Origin: Pseudomonadota bacterium | GTDB lineage: Bacteria > Desulfobacterota > Desulfobulbia > Desulfobulbales > SURF-16 | Direction: 5' to 3' | DNA: 7,322 bases | Assembly: GCA_030597865.1 (NCBI GenBank) | Contig: JAUVQZ010000147.1 | Coordinates: 1 to 7,322 of the forward strand | In this document: piece after piece, positions 1 to 4,067 of the stretch | How positions within the stretch are numbered: the first letter of the stretch is position 1 | Layout of the letters: each line of letters begins with the position of its first letter | Notes under the pieces: generated by a model | What the model saw: only the letters and a program-made list of their open reading frames with translations | What the model was told of the DNA's origin: nothing | Database searches by the model: none | Position numbers and translations under genes: made by a program

Positions 1-395
1 ATCTGGCCATTTTCAACGATATCGATCTCCTGGGTGTTGCCAAGGAACGGGGGGGGGAGGGTGAGAAACTGTATCGGCCAGGAAGGAAGAATCCTCACCA
101 CCTGGCGCGGCACTCCCAGCTCCTTCTCTTTTTGATGCGGATTCGTGATGAGTCCCATCGCTATGGTGTTACCTTTCATCGCAGGTTGCGTAAAAAAAGG
201 ACGTTGTCTTGCGAGCTTGATTATATTGCCGGCATCGGTCCTGCCAGGCGGCAAAAAATGCTCCGCCATTTCGGCAGCGTCAAAGGGGTTAAGAAAGCCT
301 CCGTAAAGGAGCTTGAAGAGGTTGATACCATTGGTGCAGAGCTTGCTCAAACTATCTTTCAGGCCCTGCACGCCCCAGGCAAAAGGCAGATATGA
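1..395 (+). CDS. uvrC: UvrABC system protein C, C-terminal part (5' truncated by window)
   Basis: UvrC makes the two incisions around a bulky DNA lesion in UvrABC nucleotide excision repair, in the cytoplasm. The frame is open from base 3 with no start in view, so only the last 130 residues are present. The beginning carries the family stretch GVAKERGGEGEKLYRPGRKNP of the RNase H-like 5'-incision domain. It is followed by RIRDESHRY, whose His (codon 156-158) aligns with catalytic His538 of E. coli UvrC (RDDSH). Next comes FHRRLRKKR and a helix-hairpin-helix DNA-binding pair (IAGIGPARRQKMLRHFGS, then VDTIGAELAQTI), which normally ends the protein. The TGA stop at 393-395 fits the usual UvrC C-terminus. 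An unbroken run of nine Gs (49-57) encodes part of RGGE. No convincing intrinsic terminator follows. Identification is firm; the rest of the gene lies outside. Confidence 0.96.
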   Translation, partial: LAIFNDIDLLGVAKERGGEGEKLYRPGRKNPHHLARHSQLLLFLMRIRDESHRYGVTFHRRLRKKRTLSCELDYIAGIGPARRQKMLRHFGSVKGVKKASVKELEEVDTIGAELAQTIFQALHAPGKRQI

Positions 396-405
396 CAAAC
401 AGTAA

Positions 406-434
406 TTGACAGCCTTGGGAACCATTGTTAGAAG
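406..434 (+). promoter_or_regulatory. candidate sigma70 promoter of nifU-nifS
   Basis: A perfect TTGACA (406-411) is followed after 17 bases by TAGAAG (429-434), a 4/6 match to TATAAT. Initiation would fall near 441 and give a leader of about 115 bases before nifU. A better -10-like hexamer, TAGAAT (444-449), has no -35 at proper spacing. The leader holds only small hairpins: AAAGC/GCTTT at 494-509 and CAGC/GCTG at 512-523. I see no clear IscR-type palindrome. The call rests on sequence match alone. Confidence 0.35.
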
Positions 435-555
435 TCCATTTAATAGAATTTTTTTCCAATACCATTCTTTCCAGGCCTTTTGGCAGGAATTTTAAAGCTC
501 AGTGGCTTTGCCAGCATAGGCTGACCCGCTGTTATACAATGGAGATGTAATAACC

Positions 556-1392
556 ATGTGGGAATATACAGATAAAGTTAAGGATCATTTTCTTAATCCG
601 AGGAATGTCGGAGAGATAGAGGATGCCGATGGGGTGGGGGATGTTGGTTCCCTGTCCTGTGGTGATGCCCTGAAATTCACCTTTAAACTGGGTGAGGATG
701 GCCGCATTGTTGATGCCAAGTTCAAGACCTTTGGCTGTGCCAGTGCCATTGCCTCATCATCTGCCCTTACCCTGATGGTCATAGGTCTGACCCTGGATGA
801 GGCTGAGAAAATCACCAATGAGGACCTGGCCGATTTTCTGGGTGGTCTTCCCAAGGAAAAGATGCATTGTTCTGTCATGGGCCGTGAGGCCTTGGAGGCC
901 GCCATTGCCAATTATCGCGGCGTAGCACTGCCCCAGGCCGAGGGTGAGGTGGTTTGCGAGTGTTTCGGGGTCACCGATGTTGAGATCCGCCGGGCCGTTG
1001 AGGAGAGCAGTCTTAAAACCATCGAAGAGGTGACCAATTTTACCAAGGCCGGCGGCGGTTGCGGTAAGTGCGAGGAGCGTATCCAGGAGTTGATTGACGA
1101 GGTCAGCAAAAGCGCCCCGAAAATCATACCCATGACCGGCCCTGCGCGTTTGACCACTGTCAAGAAGATCAAGATGATCGAGGATGTCTTTGATCGCGAG
1201 ATCAGGCCCAACCTGAAAAAAGATGGCGGTGACATAGAACTCATCGATGTGGATGGCGATTACGTCATGGTATCCCTGCGCGGATCCTGTGTCAGCTGCG
1301 CAAAATCCCAAATCACCCTGAAGGAGTATGTTGAAAAGAAACTTCGGGAAGAGGTTCTTGAGACCCTGATCGTTGAGGAGAGCAAAGGATGA
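556..1392 (+). CDS. nifU: NifU Fe-S cluster scaffold protein (three-domain)
   Basis: NifU builds [2Fe-2S] and [4Fe-4S] clusters from sulfur supplied by NifS and passes them to apo-proteins in the cytoplasm. All three domains of the nitrogenase-type protein are visible in 278 residues. The IscU-like scaffold (about 1-125) has Cys35 (SLSCGD, with Asp37), Cys61 (FGCASAIASSSA) and Cys105 (MHCSVMGREAL). The central [2Fe-2S] domain (about 130-180) has Cys134, Cys136, Cys169 and Cys172 (CECFGVT, then AGGGCGKC). The C-terminal Nfu domain (about 203-278) carries the CxxC pair Cys245/Cys248 (GSCVSC). Every expected cluster ligand is present. The linker before the Nfu domain is shorter than the long Ala/Pro linker I recall in Azotobacter NifU. 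The ATG start fits the family N-terminus (MWEYTDKVKDHF), with GGAG at 541-544, 11 bases upstream. The stop overlaps nifS by ATGA, indicating translational coupling. Without nif structural genes in view, a general Fe-S role is as likely as nitrogenase maturation. Confidence 0.97.
   Translation: MWEYTDKVKDHFLNPRNVGEIEDADGVGDVGSLSCGDALKFTFKLGEDGRIVDAKFKTFGCASAIASSSALTLMVIGLTLDEAEKITNEDLADFLGGLPKEKMHCSVMGREALEAAIANYRGVALPQAEGEVVCECFGVTDVEIRRAVEESSLKTIEEVTNFTKAGGGCGKCEERIQELIDEVSKSAPKIIPMTGPARLTTVKKIKMIEDVFDREIRPNLKKDGGDIELIDVDGDYVMVSLRGSCVSCAKSQITLKEYVEKKLREEVLETLIVEESKG
1375..1380 (+). promoter_or_regulatory. nifS ribosome binding site inside nifU
   Basis: GAGGAG lies eight bases before the nifS ATG (1389), within the last codons of nifU. 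Together with the 4-bp ATGA overlap (1389-1392) it fixes the nifS start and points to coupled translation of scaffold and desulfurase. Confidence 0.7.
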
Positions 1393-2615
1393 GTCAGCCA
1401 AAAACCATTTACATGGACATTAATGCCACCACCCGGGTTGCCCCCGAAGTCCTGGAGACCATGTTGCCCTATTTCAGTGAGCTCTACGGCAACCCCTCGT
1501 CAATGCATAGCTTTGGTGATCAGGTTGGCGGCGCAGTGAAAAAGGCCAGGCAGCAGATTGCCGATCTGCTGGGTGCCCATCCTGATGAGATTATTTTCAC
1601 CAGCTGTGGCACTGAGAGCGACTCCACCGCCATCTTCTCCGCCCTCCAGACCTCCACAGAAAAACGTCATATCGTCACCACCAGGGTTGAGCATCCGGCG
1701 GTCAAGAATCTCTGTGAGAACCTTGACCGCCTCACCGGTCATAAGCATCGCGTTACCCAGCTCCCTGTTGAGAGTGACGGCACCATTGATCTGAAGCGTT
1801 ATGAGGATGCCCTGGCCGATGATACGGCCATTGTCAGTGTTATGTGGGCCAATAACGAGACAGGTGTCATTTTTCCCATTGATGAAATGGCCAGGATCGC
1901 CAAGAATCGCGGCATCCTCTTTCACACCGATGCCGTGCAGGCCGTGGGCAAGCTGCCCATCAACCTGGCTGAGACCCCGGTGGATTTTCTCTCCCTCTCC
2001 GGCCACAAGCTTCATGCCCCTAAGGGTATAGGCGTACTTTATGTCCGCAAGCGTACCCCGTACATGCCTTTTCTCCTGGGGGGCCACCAGGAGCATGGCC
2101 GCCGGGGCGGTACAGAGAATGTTGCCTCCCTTATCGGGCTTGGTAAGGCCTGTGAGCTGGCTGGTCAGAATATGCGCAAGGAAAACACCATGGTGCGGGT
2201 CCTGCGTGACAAACTCGAAAATGGCCTGATAAAGGCCATCCCCAACACCATCCTCAACGGTCACAAGATAGACAGGCTTCCTAATACCACCAATGTCAGC
2301 TTTGAATATGTTGAAGGGGAGGCCATCTTGCTCCATCTGGATCGTTTCGGGATCTGCGCCTCTTCGGGATCTGCCTGTACGTCCGGCTCCCTGGAGCCTT
2401 CCCATGTGTTGCGGGCCATGGGCGTGCCGTTTACCGCGGCCCACGGTTCCATTCGCTTTAGCCTGAGTGTTTATAATACGGAGGATGAGGTTGACTTTAT
2501 CCTGGAGAAATTGCCCCCCATCATCGCCAATCTGCGCGAGATGTCTCCTTTCTGGGAGGATCGTCATAAAATCGGTGGCGGTGGTTCCTGTGGCAGTTGC
2601 GGCTGCGGCAAATAA
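1389..2615 (+). CDS. nifS: Cysteine desulfurase NifS with a Cys/Gly-rich C-terminal tail
   Basis: NifS is a PLP enzyme that converts L-cysteine to L-alanine and holds the released sulfur as a persulfide, which it hands to NifU. The 408-residue protein is a class V aminotransferase fold close to Azotobacter NifS as I remember it. Visible residues are His102 (VEHPAV, stacks on PLP), Asn156 (WANNETG), Asp181 and Gln184 (HTDAVQAVGK), the PLP lysine Lys207 (SGHKLHAPKG) and the persulfide Cys330 on the mobile loop (SSGSACTSGSLEPSHVL). SFEYVEGEAILL and TAAHGSIRFSLS are also family-like. The N-terminal motif reads MDINATTRV where NifS proteins usually have DNNATT. The end is unusual: after SPFWEDRHKI the chain closes with GGGGSCGSCGCGK, giving Cys401, Cys404 and Cys406 on a flexible glycine tail. 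It is co-translated with nifU. Function is firm; the role of the tail is unknown. Confidence 0.97.
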   Translation: MSQPKTIYMDINATTRVAPEVLETMLPYFSELYGNPSSMHSFGDQVGGAVKKARQQIADLLGAHPDEIIFTSCGTESDSTAIFSALQTSTEKRHIVTTRVEHPAVKNLCENLDRLTGHKHRVTQLPVESDGTIDLKRYEDALADDTAIVSVMWANNETGVIFPIDEMARIAKNRGILFHTDAVQAVGKLPINLAETPVDFLSLSGHKLHAPKGIGVLYVRKRTPYMPFLLGGHQEHGRRGGTENVASLIGLGKACELAGQNMRKENTMVRVLRDKLENGLIKAIPNTILNGHKIDRLPNTTNVSFEYVEGEAILLHLDRFGICASSGSACTSGSLEPSHVLRAMGVPFTAAHGSIRFSLSVYNTEDEVDFILEKLPPIIANLREMSPFWEDRHKIGGGGSCGSCGCGK

Positions 2616-2622
2616 AACTAAG

Positions 2623-2657
2623 GATAAGGGGGGGTGGCCATTGCCCCCCCCCTTATC
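2623..2657 (+). terminator. G-run/C-run hairpin between nifS and thyX
   Basis: GATAAGGGGGGG (2623-2634) is perfectly complementary to the last 12 bases of a C9-TTATC arm ending at 2657, giving a 12-bp stem. Two further G-C pairs form inside after a bulged T. It begins eight bases after the nifS stop. The bases after it (ATTCCTCAAACTTT) are not a proper T-run, so it should be at best a weak or partial terminator. It may instead protect or process the mRNA between nifS and thyX. Confidence 0.4.
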
Positions 2658-2688
2658 ATTCCTCAAACTTTGAACCCCTGGGGCAGAT

Positions 2689-3642
2689 ATGATTGTCATC
2701 CCACCATCCTACGAGATATTAAACGACCTTGATCAGCAGAGCCTTGCCCTTCGTATCGAGGCCTGTGGCCGCCTGTGCTATAAGAGTGAAGATAAGATTA
2801 CTGATGAGTCTGCCCCGGTTTTTATCAGAAATATCTTAAAGCATGGCCATAACTCTGTGGCGGAAATGGCTGTTGTTACGCTGGAAGTGGTCGTTGAGAA
2901 GGAGTCCCTGGCCGTTCAGCTTTTTAAGGGCCTGCCCAGGTATCTGAACATCGATATGTTGGAGAAAAATATCCTGCTGATCACGGCATCGGTGCGGGCC
3001 TTCAGGGAGCTCTATCTGGAGCATGGCAATCTGAAGATCGTTAAGGCCATCACCGCCTTTCTCCTTAGGAGGCACCCCCTCTTTTTTGAAGATATTACCC
3101 CGGAGCGCGGCATCGTGCCCCAGAGCGGTATCATGGTCAAGAAGCTCTATCTCTCAGAGGTGGAGAACCTGCCCAGCCATCTTTTTGCCCGGCATCGCTA
3201 TCTGGCCGTGAAATTCACGGTGAATCGGGCCGTCACCCATGAAATGGTACGACACCGTCCCTGCACCTTCCTCCAGGAGAGCCAGCGCTATTGCCGCTAT
3301 GGCACTGATAAGTTCGGCAACCAGGTCACCTTTATCAAGCCTCTTTTCTATGATGATGAGGAGGGTGACGAGTATAAGCTGTGGGTTCAGGCCATGGAAG
3401 AGACCGAAAGGCTCTACCTCAAGCTCCTTGAGACCTCCACACCCCAGGCGGCCCGTACAGTGTTGCCCAACTCGTGTAAAACCGAGTTGATCGTCTACGC
3501 CAATCTTATGCAATGGGTTCATATGTTTAAACTGCGGGTGGCCAAGGGCGCTGATCCTTCCATGCGGGAGGTCATGATCCCGCTTCTTGCTGATTTTGCC
3601 GAGCAATTCCCCGAGGTGTTTGGCGCCTTGGTGTCAGAGTAG
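2689..3642 (+). CDS. thyX: Flavin-dependent thymidylate synthase ThyX (long form)
   Basis: ThyX methylates dUMP to dTMP using methylene-tetrahydrofolate, FAD and NADPH, replacing ThyA. The signature is RHR (188-190), then seven residues, then Ser198, followed by RY (200-201), which fits the RHRx7S core. Flanks VNRAVTHEMV and YCRYGTDKFGNQVTFIKP resemble the ThyX subgroup with RxxxHEIVRHRxASFAQESTRYCNY. Within the motif, the third position after RHR is Thr where Ser is usual, and the classical N-E pair reads Leu-Gln; Gln is normal in this subgroup. The N-terminal half starts normally (ACGRLCYKS, then ILKHGHNSVAEMAVVTLEV at 49-67). About 100 residues separate this from the RHR motif, including LITASVRAFRELY, making 317 residues against some 210-260 for short ThyX. 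ARTVLP (255-260) and MQWVHMFKLR (274-283) are the conserved C-terminal stretches. ATG has only GGGG (2680-2683) as a weak ribosome site. It probably shares the nifUS transcript with some readthrough. Confidence 0.93.
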   Translation: MIVIPPSYEILNDLDQQSLALRIEACGRLCYKSEDKITDESAPVFIRNILKHGHNSVAEMAVVTLEVVVEKESLAVQLFKGLPRYLNIDMLEKNILLITASVRAFRELYLEHGNLKIVKAITAFLLRRHPLFFEDITPERGIVPQSGIMVKKLYLSEVENLPSHLFARHRYLAVKFTVNRAVTHEMVRHRPCTFLQESQRYCRYGTDKFGNQVTFIKPLFYDDEEGDEYKLWVQAMEETERLYLKLLETSTPQAARTVLPNSCKTELIVYANLMQWVHMFKLRVAKGADPSMREVMIPLLADFAEQFPEVFGALVSE

Positions 3643-3644
3643 GG

Positions 3645-3799
3645 CTGGTGCTATGTAAACTTTAAATCTTTGGCTAGGGGTTTAGCGGTTTTGGCTATGA
3701 GGGGTGCATGGGCTTATGCCTGGCATCCCTCATGGCCTAAACCGCTAACAACCTGAAGGGTGACAGAGGTGCGAAGATTAAGGGTTTACACTGCACCGG
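3645..3799 (+). repeat. nested 155-bp long inverted repeat (MITE-like element or structured RNA)
   Basis: Three nested paired blocks were traced by hand. The inner hairpin (3682-3748) pairs TTAGCGGTTT with AAACCGCTAA, continues through GGC/GCC, ATGAGGG/CCCTCAT and GTGC/GCAT, and closes on GGGC-TTAT-GCCT. Its arms carry one T-T mismatch, one bulged A and several G-T pairs. A middle block pairs 3654-3670 (TGTAAACTTTAAATCTT) with 3774-3790 (AAGATTAAGGGTTTACA), with one mismatch and two G-T pairs. An outer block pairs CTGGTGC (3645-3651) with GCACCGG (3793-3799), including one G-T pair, across a 2/2 internal loop. Between the inner and middle blocks lies an uneven internal loop (3671-3681 against 3749-3773). 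It begins three bases after the thyX stop. No transposase lies nearby. It could be a non-autonomous mobile repeat, a palindromic intergenic repeat or an RNA gene. Confidence 0.85.
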
Positions 3800-3825
3800 G
3801 TAGCAATAATTTCTTCGTTGTTACC
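3799..3825 (+). other. small hairpin between the long inverted repeat and the terminator
   Basis: GGTAGCAAT (3799-3807) pairs with GTTGTTACC (3817-3825) over nine positions, two of them G-T, around a 9-base loop. It shares one base with the outer arm of the preceding inverted repeat. It supports the idea that the whole stretch up to 3870 is a folded RNA. Confidence 0.4.
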
Positions 3826-3840
3826 AATTCCTTCCTTTGC

Positions 3841-3870
3841 AAGCTCCGTCACTTTTGTGACGGAGCTTTT
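3841..3870 (+). terminator. intrinsic terminator downstream of thyX
   Basis: AAGCTCCGTCAC (3841-3852) and GTGACGGAGCTT (3857-3868) form a perfect 12-bp stem with a TTTT loop. The right arm runs into four Ts (3867-3870). On the opposite strand no T-run follows, so it works for rightward transcripts. It lies about 200 bases after the thyX stop and would include the long inverted repeat in the thyX 3' end, or end a separate small RNA. Confidence 0.8.
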
Positions 3871-3916
3871 CCATGTGTGGACCAAAATAAGTAGTTCTGC
3901 GGATTGCCTTTTTTAA

Positions 3917-3953
3917 ATAATTAGGGTAATTACACGGGGCTTTTTCTAATTAT
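3917..3953 (+). promoter_or_regulatory. AT-rich inverted repeat upstream of fhs, possible operator
   Basis: ATAATTAG (3917-3924) is perfectly repeated in inverted form as CTAATTAT (3946-3953), 21 bases apart. Between them lies a self-complementary GTAATTAC (3926-3933). The right half-site overlaps the candidate fhs promoter, a sensible place for a regulator. In AT-rich DNA such repeats also arise by chance. Confidence 0.3.
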
Positions 3954-3972
3954 ATCAAGGTTCAATTACAAT
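3944..3972 (+). promoter_or_regulatory. candidate sigma70 promoter of fhs
   Basis: TACAAT (3967-3972) matches TATAAT in five of six positions. The hexamer 17 bases upstream is TTCTAA (3944-3949), matching TTGACA in three of six. Initiation would fall near 3979, right at the base of the following hairpin. No better promoter was seen between the terminator at 3870 and the fhs start. Confidence 0.35.
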
Positions 3973-3979
3973 GTTAATT

Positions 3980-4012
3980 TGAGTGGTTATTTCTAAGACC
4001 ACTTATTTTTTT
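3980..4012 (+). terminator. hairpin plus seven-T run in the fhs leader (attenuator or 5' stem-loop)
   Basis: TGAGTGGT (3980-3987) pairs with ACCACTTA (3998-4005), eight pairs with one G-T, around a 10-base loop. Seven Ts follow (4006-4012), which is intrinsic-terminator form. It lies only 55 bases before the fhs ATG. It could end a short upstream transcript, act as an attenuator of fhs, or be a 5' stabilising stem if initiation is near 3979. No anti-terminator partner was identified with confidence. Confidence 0.5.
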
Positions 4013-4057
4013 AAGCTAATGATGGGTTTTAGACCCTGTCTTAGTGAAACTTTTTAT

Positions 4058-4063
4058 GGAGGG
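4058..4063 (+). promoter_or_regulatory. fhs ribosome binding site
   Basis: GGAGGG sits four bases before the ATG at 4068. This selects that ATG over the in-frame GTG at 4044 and ATG at 4056, which would place the ribosome site inside the coding sequence. Confidence 0.85.
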
Positions 4064-4067
4064 AAAA

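Larger units (their letters stand above)
3643..4067 (+). other. 425-bp non-coding, hairpin-rich region between thyX and fhs
   Basis: No credible coding frame was found on either strand. The left half (3645-3870) is moderately GC-rich and folds into a long nested inverted repeat, a small hairpin and an intrinsic terminator. The right half (3871-4057) is strongly AT-rich and holds an 8-bp inverted repeat, a candidate promoter, a hairpin with seven Ts and a small GGGT/ACCC stem (4024-4036) before the fhs ribosome site. The left part looks like a thyX 3' end, a repeat element or a small RNA; the right part like the fhs control region. Confidence 0.8.

Noticed and set aside
49..57. frameshift in uvrC at the G-run
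   Set aside because: The frame is continuous from base 3 to the stop, with conserved UvrC residues on both sides of the run.
508..540. TTGCCA with TATACA close to nifU as a promoter
   Set aside because: The 19-base spacing is long, and transcription would begin at or after the GGAG ribosome site, leaving no usable leader.
757..1401. 214-codon minus-strand frame opposite nifU
   Set aside because: It overlaps the complete NifU with all its conserved Cys; it is a shadow frame.
1500..2699. 399-codon open frame on the minus strand opposite nifS
   Set aside because: It mirrors nifS, whose protein carries all family motifs. The antisense translation resembles no family I know and has no ribosome site that stands out.
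3871..4067. THF riboswitch upstream of fhs
   Set aside because: The leader is AT-rich and lacks the three-way-junction elements I recall for the THF class. Only simple hairpins are seen.
4044..4067. eight-residue N-terminal extension of Fhs from GTG 4044
   Set aside because: GGAGGG at 4058-4063 is correctly placed only for the ATG at 4068, and the added residues resemble no known Fhs N-terminus.
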